64,000 nucleotides of DNA from Salarias fasciatus. Lineage: Eukaryota; Chordata; Actinopteri; Blenniiformes; Blenniidae. Every line of letters begins with the position of its first letter. Position 1 is the first letter of the stretch. The notes under the pieces are model-generated. The model was not told the origin of the DNA. It saw nothing but the letters and a program-made list of their open reading frames with translations, and made no database searches. Shown here piece by piece: positions 1-13,887 of the stretch. Where the stretch lies: the NCBI RefSeq assembly GCF_902148845.1, contig NC_043748.1:14784945-14848944 (forward strand). The letters run 5' to 3'. The translations under genes and the position numbers were made by a program.

Positions 1-171
1 CCCATACATATACATATGCAAACTACATAAATCAGGTTATTCAATCTTATATTTTTTCTGCAGAACAACTTTAAGAAACTTGTCAATTATAACAGTTACT
101 GCAGAGTTTTGTTGAATTTACATTGATTACTGCTAGAACAACAACAAACAGTTCGATCAGTGTGTGCTCAC

Positions 172-344
172 TTGGCAGGTGTGTGAGTTCATTGAAGAAC
201 TTGTTCTTCATGCTGGCAAACTGGTGGTTGGAGTGGTGAGAGGGTGGAGGAGGCGGTGGGGGCTCCCTCTCCCGCTCCCTCTCCTCCTCCTCGGCCGCCC
301 TGCGGAGCCGAGCCCCCGACACGTTGACCAATCGCATCGCTGCT
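172..344 (-). CDS. Probable internal exon of an unrecognised minus-strand gene
   Basis: On the minus strand this interval is bounded by an acceptor (ttgttccag, ending at 345) and a donor (gtgagc, starting at 171), with one open frame throughout. The peptide runs from AMRLVNVSGARLRRAAEEEE through an Arg/Glu run and seven prolines to SMKNKFFNELTHLP. The mixture of a charged helix, a Pro run and a hydrophobic helical stretch, with higher GC than its surroundings, looks like a real exon of a large regulatory or scaffold protein. I do not recognise the family. No partner exon is evident in the next 8 kb, so the rest of the gene would lie to the left (3') or behind a long intron. The exon reading is moderately supported; no function is inferred. 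Confidence 0.45.
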
Positions 345-1369
345 CTGGAACAACCGACAGAGAGCAGACGTCCGATGACACATTACATTTTAAACACACA
401 AAACCTGAAGCTCTTAGTAATGAGGGGGGCTTTTTGATTTTATGCTTAAACTGAAATAACAGTTATTGCACACCCCGAGTTTGTAATATAATCTGAAGAG
501 AGTCACTAAAAAATAACGGTAGGACTTTGAAGTGTAAAAACAATCAAACCTTGATGAACTGTTGGACATTATGGTAGAACTTCCCATCACTTTCATCATT
601 ATTTAAATCCACACATTCACCAATGACAACATTTGAACGGCCCACACTGACGTTTCCACAGAAGTATTTGTGCCTGCTTCGTTCAGAGGTGTCCTTTCAA
701 ACTTCATCCTTTCTGACCTTTCACCTGGCTGTAATCTCTCTGATCCGCTCTCCTCTGTCTCACTCTCCTGCCTCTCCATTTTGTCTGCAGCTCAGAGCTT
801 TTCTTTCTTTTTTTCCAGCAAAGTATTCCTTAAAAATTCACAAGAACGATAAGAAGCACTGATATGCAAATTCAGGTTTAATGTAGAATATAATAAACTC
901 AGTTTAGAATTGAGACATTGCACTTGTTATGGTTTAGTCCCAAGGATAGTTTTACAGATTTTTGCTGTTCTATCTCCCAGAATGAGCTACTTGCATCAGC
1001 TCCTTGAGTTTTGCAGATCACATTTGCACCACTGGTTGGTGTTGCAATACGATGCAGTTTGCTATCAGACTACACTCGCCTTTTCTGTAATCAAATGTAC
1101 CCATCAAGAACAATAAAGCCACTGTTGATTGTTATGACTGTTGTTCTGAGATGATAAGTATCAACATCTTTTATTTGTCACATATTTTTGTTAGTAAGTG
1201 TGATTATCTCATGTTGTCTAAAGAACCAGGGTGATGCTAACTCCCTGTACGGCCCTTGAAAATACAGCATTTCTGTCTTTAAGTTCACTTCTGCTTTGAT
1301 GAATCTATCTGGTATCATCTGGATTCTGATTTGCCACTCACCTCGTGTACGTGACGTTTCAAGTAAAAC

Positions 1370-1855
1370 GTTTCAGTGTTTTCGGGTTTTTGTTTCAGAA
1401 AAGTTTCATGTTTACACAGCAACCTTTTGAAAACGATCGTTGGCACAGAAACGGCAGGAATGCTGAAAACGATGTATTTATCATACGGGGCCACTAGTGG
1501 GTGCTACTGTTTGTTTTTGCAATGAAACAAGAGAATATGATACAAATATGAAGCATGGTCTCTATTTACATTCATATGAACAGACTCAACTCTAAAACTA
1601 GCAAGTCTCAGGAGAAAAAGGACCGGGCGTCGTGACACTCTAGAGGCAGACATTGTTGTTATTGTCCATCTCTGGACTGTACAGAATATGTTCACTGCGG
1701 CCCCGGAGTGCTTTTGCAGTAGCAGCATTTCAGAAGAGTTGCGTTCCCTTGTATACAGGAGCGTTGGAGCGTTTTTGAAAAGTTCCACCTTGGGGAGGCC
1801 TTTTGAAAAAGTTCCGATTTCAGTGGCTCAGAGCACTGTTGTCATGTAAATGTGA
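1370..1855 (+). repeat. Interspersed repeat copy, probably non-autonomous DNA transposon
   Basis: The segment holds repeated 'gaaaacg' and 'tgtttacac' motifs typical of fish hAT-like MITEs. Its right end (cagtggctcagagcactgtt and onward) matches, in reverse complement, the segment starting near 4630, so the two are copies of one family in opposite orientation. Family assignment is an inference from motif style; the ends are approximate. Confidence 0.4.
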
Positions 1856-2357
1856 AGAAATATTTCAGGTTTCATATTTTGCATTCATCCTATATTATTT
1901 ATAACACCTTCAGATCATTGGAAGAAAAATAAAATAAAAAAAAAAAGATTAACGATAAAATATTGAGACTAATTAACTCACAGCGCCTATATGTAACTCT
2001 GATCCAAAATAAAGATATTTCTTTACCTTTGACCTCTCTGTCACCTTTGAAAAAAAGGAGCAAAATGAGGAGAAAAAAATCCCATCAGATCGTGGTGATC
2101 ATGTCTATAAGGAGTCCAGATGTCAGCTGCTGCACTCACACACAAACAGTGATGCTGAATCACACACACACACACACACACAGGCTCCTCCCACACTAGA
2201 CATCCCCGTGTCCTGCACAGCAGTGTAACGAGATTAATTGCCAAAGGTAATCCAAAAATCCTGGGCTTAAACAAATTAAGGACGGTTTGCCTCCCATTTC
2301 CCCGCCCACCACCTCTCCTTCACTCCTCCCCCCGTCTGACATGTCCTCCTCCCACAT

Positions 2358-2358
<1 letters not shown>

Positions 2359-2412
<54 letters not shown>
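2359..2412. repeat. (AC)n microsatellite
   Basis: About 27 uninterrupted AC dinucleotides. A shorter AC run lies upstream at about 2160-2183. These produce the Cys/Val-rich spurious open frames in this area. Confidence 0.97.
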
Positions 2413-2413
<1 letters not shown>

Positions 2414-4579
2414 AACACCAACCATATTTCAATAATGAGATCTGATGGAGGTGGCGGGCTTTGTTTCACTCTGGACTGTATAATCTGAGGATTAGAGGCT
2501 GGACCTCAGAGAGCCGTGTGTCCTGATAGATTGAAATATAACTTTCAATTGATGACAGAGAGAAGAACATCTGAGACTTTGCACTTTTTTCCACTTAAAT
2601 TTGTCAAGATACATAAATGTAAAGGCTGCCTTTATGCTGCCGTCGAAAATGACAGTAAATGTGATGGGAAAATCAAACTGAATTTAAAAATGTATTATCT
2701 TAACAATAAATTTTACTATTAGTCGAGCAGTGGTTCCCAAGTTGATCCTCTCCATGGAGGAATGCAGTATGAGGAAGGATGTTTTTCATTCAAACATTAC
2801 AATGCTTTGTCTTCATATATCAATTATTAAATATTATATAAAATCCTGAATTCTGAGATCTGCTCAAACAGATCATTTAAATCAGTTGTGAAAACACAAT
2901 ACACTGCAGCTTTCAGTTTCAATCAGTTCAATTCGTAGCTCTTTTCCATTTTGAAATGCAGTTTTATTGTCTTCTTTCTAGTTTATTTAATGTCTTTGAG
3001 CTTTTTTTAAATGCTTTTGTGGGTACCATCAGTATTCTTTTTTCGAGTAATATCCCTCTGTTCTATGTCTGTGGGACTGATGAGAGACTTTTTATGAATT
3101 TTCCCCATCTCTCTTGGACTGATGTCATTTTCCCAAATGAAAAATGGGAAATTAAAATAGAGTTTTCTGTGTTTATCTAACAGTTGATCATTTCTATGTC
3201 CAGTATTAGTTAAAGCTCCATGATGCCGGTGCTGTAGGTCAAATAAAATCTAATCAGCCTCTGAACTCTGTGTCATTTAACTGGACTCTGGATGTTTTGT
3301 AATCATCTCTTTCACCAAAAAAAAAAATAATAAAAAATCAGACAGGTGGTTTCTGGGTCAGTGGAGATTTAGACTGAACTTTGTCCAAATTCTTACATCA
3401 GAACCTGGTTGGAAATGTGCGTGCAGCCAAAATTTGCAGGATGATGCCAAGAAACTCCTCTGAAAGCCGTATAATGTGGAATATTTGAAAGTAGAGGCCA
3501 GGATTACAGGCTGATGGGTGAGAGCTATGAAGAAAAACAAACTGAAGACCTGTCGGGCGTCTGTCAAAAGAAGCCGGGAAGTTAACCCATGTCTTCCACA
3601 TATCGGGAATTTGTGAAATTTGATTTTTTTTTTTTACAGTATTATGTGGCGAAAACCCATATAGGAAGAAACAAACCTTCATCACAATCAATATTAAAGG
3701 CATAAATACAAAACTGGAGGCAGTAGATGAATTCAAGGACATCTTGCCATCCTTAATAAGTGCATTATGTACTTTTAGAACTTAAAAAATTCTGTTTTTC
3801 TGCTGCAACTTTAGTAAAACCCTAAATACTAATATTTTCTCTGCCCAGGGAGGTGAGACATTTAAAGCTTTATGTTGCAGGAAACTTATTTCAAATACAT
3901 TTATCACCACCAGAAGGCAAAATGGAAACTGACCTCTTTTTTACACTTGTGGAAATCATGCTGCTTTTAGTATCAATCTATATCTACATTAGCCACTAAC
4001 TTCATATGGCTGTTTTCACTTTTACCACAACAATTTCAGCCAGAAGTGATAAAATAACCTTTTGGGATTGTTTTAATTATTGAATGCTTTTGCGAATTAT
4101 TTTTGTAAAATTTGTGTGTCACTGAGCGAGCTACTTTCTTTTTTCATTTCCACAAGAAATGACAGGTTTACAGAAAATAAAATGAGGAAACATAAGTCGT
4201 TGGGGCTTTTTAAGTTCAGTAGTTGAACCGTTGACACTTGACAGGGTTCCACGGCTCCTCATCAGAATCACATGATAACACACTTATTGTTTCTGAGCTT
4301 TAACAACATTTTACGGAGCGTCTGTCTTCGTTTTCCTTTGAATTTATCCCAAAACATCTTCTCCAACAGTGCATGCAAAATACTTAGGAAAAATTGTATA
4401 TCGAACTAGATGTGGATCTACATAGATAGAGTTAGAAAAAAAACTTATTTGCTTTATATCATCATCAAAACAACAAACTAACAAAAGATTTTTTTCCTTT
4501 TCTTTCTGGCTTTTTTTTTTTTTTTTAAACAAAGCCAGTCAAACTCAGTTTGGAGTCCAAACCAAAGCTCTGGCTCTGC

Positions 4580-5090
4580 TTGAACAAGTGAAAACGTGAA
4601 AAATGTGTTGCCTTTTCGGGGTCTGTTTACACAACAGCGGTGCTCTGAGTCACTGAAAACGCAACTTTTCGAGGAACTTTTTGAAAACGCTCTGACTCTG
4701 TCTCCTTGGAAACGGGGGAAACAACACCGATACTGTGCATGCAGTAAACAGTTCTTCTGCACATGAGCGAGAAGATCCACAATCACAACATTGGCAGCCT
4801 CCACAGTGACATGACTCCCAGGACTTTGTGGTTTAATCCAACTTTGTCTCTGTCCATGGTCCATGCAAATGTCTGCGTTCTGCCACTGTTCATGTTTGTA
4901 CTGTTCTCTGCTGACTTGTGTATTTTCATTACAATATTGAACAACAGCACCAACTAGTGCCTGGCATGCTTACTGCATTTAGAATCCTTGCCATTTCTGT
5001 GTAAATGGACATTGTTTTCAAAACGCTGACCTGGAAATGTACATTTTCTTGAAAGGAAATCACAAAAACTATGCGTTTTACCTCAAAACA
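4580..5090 (-). repeat. Second copy of the 1370-1855 repeat, inverted
   Basis: Read on the minus strand it contains the same 'cagtgactcagagcaccgct' block and the flanking gttttgaaaac motifs as the copy at 1370-1855. The two copies are diverged and indel-rich, so both are old. Ends are approximate. Confidence 0.4.
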
Positions 5091-7307
5091 GGACCTAAGC
5101 TATGAAAGTCTGGTACTCTTGTCCTTGACAATGGCCGACTGAGCCTACTGGGATTTGTAGATAAGAGGCTACTATTTGATACCAACTGAAGGGAGTGACT
5201 TCTCATGTTTGATTCATCAAACTTCCACAATCAGAAGAATAAAAAAAATAGATAAATCAATATGACCATTTCATCATGGTCAAAATTTCATAGACACAGT
5301 AATTTGTTTATCACATTTGAGAAAAACATGCTATGTAATAAATATATATCATTTTTCCAAGTTTAGAATTTTAACGTATCTACATGTCCATTATTTGTAT
5401 GTATTGCAGCTCAAACACGGAAAACTTTATCGCACTTGTGTTACAACAGGTGACTTCAAAAGAAGGTGCCTTAGCTTCTGGTAATCCACTTAAATTAATC
5501 TTTGCCACTTTTAGACATCCCACGGAGTGTGTAAAAATCTCATGTTTTTATCTGGAGTGTAAATCTTTTTCTAAATGATGGAGAAAACCATGAAAACAAA
5601 CTTCGAGGTTTACCTTGACCTATTCAATCAACATCAACTGTATAATTCTGAATCCACGTTCAAAGTCAATCGTAAACAGATTTCACTGCTGAATGCCTGG
5701 ACAGGTGTGTGGAAAGAAGCTACATTCAAAATCAAATGTTCTAATATTTAGCAATGAACAAAAATCAGCTGCTAAACTCAGTTTGAGGATTGTAAAAAGA
5801 ATTTCTTGCAAGTTTAATTTTTCTGAGTATCTTTTTTCCCTCGGGTTTGGTCACAAATGAGCCATCATTTTTTATTTAAGCAGTTCACTCACCTGATGTT
5901 GCCTCGTGCTTCTTTTATTCCTCTTATTATCGCATCCAAATGCACTCCACCATGAATCCGCTGCTAAACTGACCAGAGAGAAGTCCTGGTCATCGCCTCC
6001 CTCCGTCCCTCCCGCTCTCCCTCACCCTCCCATCCCCCCCTCTGTGTTAATCTTTACAATATCCCTCATGGCCAGCTACTTACTGTCAACCTGGCCTGTA
6101 AACAAAGTCACTCTATGGCCATCAGGGATAGCTTCACTTCATTACAGAATCACAGAATTAATGGTCATCATGGCTTAAATAATACAGTTTACATCAACGG
6201 AGTTATATTGCAGCTCCAAAAGATTTTTTGCATTTAAAGTGATCCTATGTATATATGCTCAGCTGATAATACTTAAAAACATTTGATCTTGTTACACATT
6301 GCCCACCTAAGGTTTTCTTCTGTGATGTCTATAAAACAATAATCTATATCTGCAGAGGCAGGATATCTGGTGCAAACGCACATTTTTGTAGTGTGTTCAG
6401 CAGCTGAACTGTAAGGATCCCATTCAGCACCATGGACAGCAGCCAGTTCATTTACAGTGGAATGTGGTGAGAAGCAAGGTGAGACAAATTTAACTCACTT
6501 GACAAAATATTTCAGGGAAACAGTTTTAAGCTTCCTAAAAAAAAAAAAAAAAAAAGCCTGTACCCTAAAGTACAAATTACATCTTTTCAACACTACAATA
6601 CAACATAACAGCAGCTCATATTTTAGATCATAATTGTATCTTTTTTAAAAACAAACAATAACTTGAAAGTTTCAGAAATTGAAAATGTTCAGAAATTAAT
6701 ATTATATTTCATTTAAGTATAAAGTTGAATAGACTGAGAGAATTAACTGTAAGTTATATATGAAAATGAGACTTGCAAAACTCACTTTTATATAGTGTTG
6801 CTGTAAATAAAGTATAAGATTTATTACTATTAATAAGATTATTAACATTAATGTTGATATTAATTAATGTTATTATATTTATAAGTCACAGTTTCTGATT
6901 TCTTGCATGTGTGAATTCGAGTTCACACATGGAGAAACAGAATTTTTAATGAAGTTACCCAATGTTGACGGAAAATGATGGTAGATTTCCTCAGTCACAG
7001 TTTATGTGCTTTCACCACTTCTTCCATTTGGTTTGTACTTTGAGTTTCACATTCCGCAGAGTTTGCAATATTCCTTTTGAAATATTTCACAATTTAACAT
7101 CAATTTCATTCCTTGAAATTTCATCAAAAACACATTGAAACACAGAACACTTTATTATTTTTCTTCTAGAAGCTTCCCATCTTTCATTAGATTCCCCTCT
7201 ATTCACCTAAAATAAAATAAAATAAAGCAAAATACACAGAAAGCTATTTTTTGGACAATTCTGGAAAATGTGTAAAATATTTTCATTTTAATTAGTACTT
7301 CAGCCTT

Positions 7308-7335
7308 TAACCTGCATACTTCAGTATGCAGGTTA
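7308..7335. repeat. Small perfect hairpin
   Basis: A 12-bp perfect inverted repeat (taacctgcatac / gtatgcaggtta) with a 4-base loop, in AT-rich non-coding DNA. It is too short to classify and may be a remnant end of a MITE. Confidence 0.6.
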
Positions 7336-8212
7336 TGGAAATGCTGCCATCTCGTGGTAGAATGTTATATTTCATGGCTCACGTTGTACCGGCACTGTGT
7401 TCACAGAGGAAGTGACGGGACTTTGGGTAAATGCAGGATACATCCGAGTCCCATTCATCACAGGAAAAACACGGTGTAAGAGCATAACTATTATGTAATT
7501 TTACCCGTGTTTCAATGAAGAGAGACAAACCTACACCAGCCCAAAACACTTCTGTTTTATATCCAAATGTTAATAATGAGGTGCGATCTCATAGCAATAG
7601 TAAACCCTAAAGCAGTGCATTTTCCACAGCTTTGCAGGTTTTCTGGCTTTTGACTTTCAACGACAATGTGTTTGTGAAATATTCAAATGAAAATAGCAGA
7701 AAGTCATATACAAAATAATTTGTACTTTTGCACTCAGCTAAACAGTGTGTCCAAATTGAAAGGAAGGGGAATGTGGGGCACTCGTATTGACCTGGTGTGG
7801 ACATGCACAGGTCACAGTAGCCAGATCAAGCTGACCGTTTCCAAACACAAATAAAACTCACTCGTCTGAACTCACTCGTTTGCTCTTCAAACTTGAAAAG
7901 AGCCATATTCAAATATTGTTTACGTTGCATAAGTGTATTTTTATTTACAGATATCGAAGCAGCACTATCTGAATCGTTCAAACCAAGATTGATTTTCCGG
8001 AAATCCGTGCGATCTGGCAACCCGACCAGCGATCCGGACACAAGTTAACTTTCGGTTTCCAAACGTCACAGAGGAGGACGCGGGGCGGACACCGTGGGAA
8101 ACATTCCACCTCCAAAGCCACGGAAAAACGTCGTGTTTGTTTGGGACCATTTCATGACTTTGCTCTACAGACGTGTGACTGGAGGCGCAGCGTTGCTGGT
8201 GAAAGAACAACA

Positions 8213-11200
8213 ATGAACCCGCCGGACCTGCTGGACTTCATCGTGGATAAGGAGCTGCTGCAGACTTTTCACTGCAAAAAGAATGAAATCTCGTGCATGG
8301 AGAACCCGCAGACCTTCCTCAGACAGCTCAGGGATTACAACTTTGTCCCAGAGGACAGATACGAGGTAAGGTGCCCGAAGAGAGACACTCTGAGTTCCTT
8401 TTCCCCGCTCAGTTTGTTTAAGGTTTCGTGTGGAAGCGCGCCAAACGAGCCCGGAAGTAGTTCGTATTGTTTCCGGTGACATGGACAGTGGAGGGCGGCT
8501 TGAGGTTCCAAATCCTCAGCTCCTCTCCTGGGTTTTCTTCCAGAATGTGGAATTAACCCTCAGAGCTTTAGACTTGAACATATTTGATTTTTTTCCCTCT
8601 TAACGCAGCCTGAAATCTTTTCTGCAAACAAGTTCATCAGTAGATATTTGTAGTCAAGTAGGAGTTAAGTTACTTTGTCTGACTACGTCAATGAAATAAA
8701 ATTATTCTCATTAAAGCGTCTGCCTGGGAAAATATGACGTCAGAACTTTTTTTTTAAATTTGTTTCCAATTCAGTTCCATCAGTTTAACCAGAAAATCTT
8801 TGCTACATGTGTCGGAACCTGAACTTTTTAATATGATGCTTACTGATGGTTTATATACATATTCTTAAAATAGCAACTGAACTTGTTTCCATGCAATGTA
8901 ATTCTTTATTTGCCCCGCAATGGGGAAATGTTTCATTGTTGCAGCAGCAAGTGGGCCGCAATGAAAGTAGCAAAATAATAGAAACCATAATTGGTATTAA
9001 AAACCATAACATCATCAACAATGATATAAAACTCGATAGTAGCCATGGCAATGTTTTACATTTTCACATTATAGTATTAGTGATGATTGGAAATATATCA
9101 GAGATTGTGTTATTATTAATAATCAAGGGGAAATGAAACTGAGATGGGGAGAAAAAAAAAACAAGAAGAAAAAAGCTGGAGCAAATTAGGGGAAAGACCC
9201 AGCTGATTGAAACAACTCTCTAAAACTGAACACTAGACGAGTTTGGTTCTTGTATCTTCCTGTTTTAAGATGAATCCCAGCAGTCCTTGTACTGGACAGG
9301 ACAGCAGACTCAACAGAAGAACTGTGGCCTCAGTTTTCTTAGACAAATAGATTCATTGATCCATTTTATAAAGATGAAGAAAGAAAGCAGAATGTGATAT
9401 CCTAACCCTGCCTCATCACCGCCTATCTGTCTCGATAGCACAAGGTTTTAACGGCTCGTAGGGATGATCTAGTTAAATGATTCAGCCACTGATTCTCTCC
9501 ATGCTTTCTTGTGTGCAGAAGGTGAGTCGCATGAAAAGTAAAGAAAAGATGAAAAAGAGCATCTATGAAATCCTCGACTGGGTGGAGGAGAATCGGTCCA
9601 AAGACATCCGGCGATTCTGGAAGTGTGTTTTCATGGACGTCATTGTGAACCACTACCCGACGATGAAGATGTTACACAGAAGCTTCTTGGACGGTGAGAG
9701 ATTTTAACATTCGTCATTGTGATGATCGACTGTATGTATTTGTGTGTTTTTCATTCTTTCTTGGCGTTGTGGTTCGATTGCAGGATCTTACCGTTCAGGC
9801 ACACAGTCGCCTGAAGCGGGAGATACAAGCGAAAGGAGTCCGAGTTCAGAAAACGAGAAGAAGAAAACAAAGTTGGTAAAGAAGAAGAGGAAAAGGAAAA
9901 TTATAGAGGATGAAGAGCAGGAGGAAGCAGGTCCCTCGTCTCAGGTTACTCCCAGAAAAAAGAAAAAGACCAACAAAATAATTTACAGTGAGTGTTCTCC
10001 TGATTGTGTTGCTTTTAGCCGTGTGATTATATGTGACGTTAAAAAGCTCTTTCTTTTCAAATCTCTTAGCTTCTCCTTTGAAAAGGGGAGAAAAAAGTGA
10101 AATTTGGACCTGGCCTATTTTTAGGACTCAGCTTCCTGTGACGTGTTTCGACAAGAAGGGAATTTTACATCGAGAAAAACTGGCCCAAGGTAAAAAAAAA
10201 AATTGCATCGGTCATTAGATTGCAAAGTAAAAAACTACAGACCCAGCTCAGCGTCTGGATGGATTATTTATTCATACGTTATTGTGTTATTTCTGTAACC
10301 GATTCTCTGAATGTCTCAGGAGAAAGATGCATCTTGGCTGAGAAACGGTGGCTCACCCCCAATGAATTTCAGAGGCTTGCCGGGAAGTTCGACCGCAGGA
10401 GCTGGAAAGCTACTATTCGGTGCGAGGGAGAAACTATGGAGAAACTCATCAAGGTTTGTTTAGGAGTGGCTCTTTAAAAACTCTCCATCTCTTTCCAGTC
10501 TCTGTGGAACATTGGCTCAACTTCTGTTTCCTGTCATGCTTCTTTACAGGAAGGCCACATAAAATTTAAACGCTGCAAAATAACAACTGACAAGTCAAAA
10601 CCAAGCCCGACGGTAATACTGAAGTAAACAAATCACACATTAATGTTTTCATCCATCATCCCTTTATTTATTTATTTATTTGTCTTTCTGTCAGATCAAG
10701 GAACCTTCCCTTTCCTTTCGCAAGTTGGTCACAGGTTTGTACAAATGCAAAGCAGTATAGTTTTGGAGGATTGAAGGACAAACTATGGCTTTTTTTTCTT
10801 TGAGGCACATAAAACACTTCATCTCACCAAGTTACATCAAAACATGCAGTGTGTTTAGATTCAGAAGAAGAAGAAGAAGAAGAAAAAGAAGAAACGGCTG
10901 AGGAGGCCAGCAGCGAGGCTGAAGAGGCTGAGCCATCACCAGGTAACATTTCCTGGTTTCTTTAAAGTGTGTGAGAGTTCGCACGTAGCATAGAAGTTCT
11001 GATGAAGTTAGTTTGATTGTTTGGCTTCTTATTTACAACTTGTTTTATAATGCAGATCGTCTCAGTGATGGATCCCAGAAAGTCTTCAGTGTTACATGTG
11101 GATCTTTAACTGGAAAATTACACAAGGAACGATTCGCTACAGGTAGTTTGATGATTTCATTGCTGTACCGTTGCATTTTAATGTTAGTTGAGTGTGAATC

Positions 11201-13887
11201 TTCTTAAGTGTGACAACATCTAAAAGTCCTCCAGGATCTTGCCTTTTTTCTTTTTTTGCTGTTATTGTTGTAAAAAGGTTTTTGATGGAGTTTCTGATGT
11301 TCTTGTAGAAAATTAAGTGGAAAAGATTGATTTTTAACTGTTGATTGAAAACATGACTAATGTTCAATAGCTACATTGTTCCACTAGATGGCAGCAAACG
11401 GCTTCCAAAGCAATCCCGGCACAGCAAAATAGTCATTAGCTCCATTTCTTTTTTTATATCACATAAATAGCTGCAGGGTTTCAGTTCTCTGATGTGATTT
11501 TATTTACTTTTTTTCTCTAATGTCGCAAGTTTGAGTGCAGTGTGACGGCAAAAGGAACATACTGATACAAATACGCAACACAGCTTCAGCTTCACAGTCG
11601 ACTGAAGATTAACACACAATCAGAAACCAAGTATGCAGAGCTTTTAATGAAATGTGGAGCTTTTTGGTGAAAAGGTGGCGATCAGAGAGAATTTTAAAGC
11701 GACCACATTCAATCTGAAAGTGGAAATATGCAAAGGCTGATGCCTTTATTTTCCAGTCAAATGGTTGAAACTGGAGAATAATTTGCATCTGTTAACGCAT
11801 CATGAGAACGAATAAAGAAATATAAAGTGACACATTTGTTTTTCTGTACCTGGATGTAAAACCATCAGGACTCTTGCTTCTCAACTTTCTACTTTTCTCT
11901 GGTTGCTCACAAGTTCATCATCCACTCTGAACTCTTTCTGCTTTTCTGTCTCTGTTTAATTGTGTTTTTTTTTTAATTTTTTTTTTTATCATTTCAGTTT
12001 GAATCCCATCATGCATCTCTTTCTCTTTAGTGAGATTTTGTTCACCATGTCGGTCAAATCCAGTAGTAATCGAGAGTTTTCCGGTATTGGAGCAGAACTT
12101 TCTTGTCATATGGTGGCATGTTTGAATATTTGAGTCACTTCCTAACAAAAGTGTCTGGACTCTGGACCAGTCTAACAACAGGAAACCGTGCTTCTTTCTG
12201 ATTTGTTTTTCCACATCAGGGTTTTGTGGGAAAAGTATTCGCACTGAGACAAGCTGGATGACCCCAAAGGACTTTGCAACAGCGGGGTCAGGTCAGACGG
12301 AGGCTTTATGGAAGAGAGACATTCAGTGGGAGGGAAAACCACTCAACGATCTCATTATGGTAAATGTGTAGTTTTATATATGTTCATGAATTTCAGCATC
12401 GTGACCTTTGCCATTTAATTCATGCCTGGTCTCATGAAATCGTGTCTGTTTTCTCATAAATTCAGATGTTTTAAGGTTGTTGTAATTAAAGAGGTGATAT
12501 GAAAGCTACAGCAAATGTTAAGTCAGACATTATAATTTCTTAAGCTGTTAAACTGTCTCTTTCAGAACAAAATGTTGCATATCCACTCGGTGAACTGTGA
12601 TTGCAAATGTTGCAAGCCAGAGGAAAATGAACTGGTGAGTTTTTTTTTTTGCAGCTACATGGAAAAATGTGAACCAAGACTTTTACATTTGTCCTGTTTT
12701 TGTTTTGTATATCTTAATATTTTATTCTGCTCGGATGTTTTTTTATTTTTCAGTATGAGTTTGTGCAGAAAGATGCCGCGTTGTCCTCTGCATGAAGAAA
12801 CCTGCAGTTGTGCGCTGTTTGTCTCGGCAGGTTGATCAGGAAAACGACGACGAGTGCTGGGCCTGTAAAAGCGAGAACGGTGAAGTTCTGGTGCCGTGCG
12901 ATTTTTGTCCCCGAGCCTTCCACCAGAACTGTCACCTGCCGCATGTCGAAGACAGTCAGCTGGGGTGAGCTTTCGTCGAAATAGAAAAGGAACAACAAGT
13001 TTATTCCTTTCTCTGTTTTGCATTATAATGCAGTTCAAGCTGCAAGAGGTTGTATTTTTATTTGAAGTTTGCACATTCTCCTGCATGACTCCCAATTCCT
13101 GTGTGTGTGTCTGTGTGTGTGTGTGTGTTTGGTTAAGCAGAGACGAAAGACAGTGGAAATGCACATTCTGTATGTTCGAAAGTTCTCAAGACCGCCGTGC
13201 TCCAGTGGACAGGAATACAGTCATGTCCTACCAGATGCCTCAGCACACACAGGTGAGTTTTTTTTCTCCTGCAGCTTCAGCTTCGTGTGTCTCTGTTTGA
13301 ACTCATTTGTCTTTTCTCGCGTCCTCAGGAATGCCACTATCTCGTCCTGTCGTTGCGCAATGCCGATGAGAAGCGAGCGTTTGCTGCAGACCCACGTCTC
13401 CACGTACGGTCTGATTCCTTCAGGCTCGCAGCTTCTGAAAGACTCAGAGTTTTAATACGTGTTCCTCTTTTTCGACTCATCAAACTGTAACTGGACATGT
13501 TTGTGCTTGGTTTCCACAGTTGAAAAATTATTCCTCCTTCGTCACAAATCCCATGTGGCTGTGCAAAGTAGCAGATAAACTCCAGAAGCAGGAATACCAG
13601 ACCGTTGGCCAGTTTGTGTCTGATGTCCAACTCATTTTCACCAACTGTGCTACATACCACACGGTAGGAATCTCCAGACGTGGCACACCTCTTTCAGCAT
13701 GAGTAGTATTTTATGGGAGCTTTTATAGTGTTTAAATATAAAAGATCAGAAATATTTGAAGTAGAATAAATGTAACACTGTTGTTCTGTGTGTCTTTCAG
13801 AGTGACGAGGACGTCCGTGCCATGGGTGAAAAATTAAAACAGCTATTTGAAAAACAATTTATGACAGCCTTTAATGTCAATGAATAG
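8213..13887 (+). CDS. SP100/SP140/AIRE-family nuclear body protein (HSR-SAND-SAND-PHD-bromodomain)
   Basis: Sixteen exons join in one frame (606 aa): 8213-8365, 9519-9693, 9784-9987, 10070-10189, 10320-10453, 10550-10612, 10695-10734, 10859-10942, 11056-11142, 12220-12359, 12566-12634, 12831-12964, 13141-13252, 13329-13403, 13520-13663, 13801-13887. Order: HSR/Sp100 dimerisation helices (about 5-105), a lysine-rich nuclear localisation stretch (about 128-170), SAND 1 (about 190-280, LPVTC..SWKATIRC), a Glu run (298-320), SAND 2 (about 330-415, VTCGS..LWKRDI), a PHD finger (about 428-480) with all zinc ligands visible (CWAC, CDFC, HQNC, CTFC), and a C-terminal bromodomain (about 505-600). Family members are interferon-linked chromatin readers of PML-type nuclear bodies. 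The ATG at 8213 was chosen because the HSR domain starts there; an in-frame ATG at 8141 would add 24 residues. Orthology to SP110, SP140 or SP100 cannot be settled by eye. Two SAND domains are unusual for this family. Confidence 0.9.

Larger units (their letters stand above)
345..8140. other. Gene-poor, AT-rich stretch with repeat debris
   Basis: No convincing exons were found on either strand. The open frames here are short, carry no recognisable motif and lack paired splice signals. Contents noted separately: two related repeat copies in opposite orientation (about 1370-1855 and 4580-5090), a CA microsatellite and a small perfect hairpin near 7308. The segment could be an intron of the gene whose exon lies at 172-344, or true intergenic DNA. 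Short GC-balanced islands near 2215-2285 and 6060-6185 might be conserved non-coding elements, but that rests on appearance only. Confidence 0.5.

Noticed and set aside
12753-12830. Alternative earlier acceptor for the PHD exon of the SP140-like gene
   Set aside because: The frame from that acceptor meets a stop (gca tga) before the PHD finger; the acceptor ending at 12830 keeps the frame.
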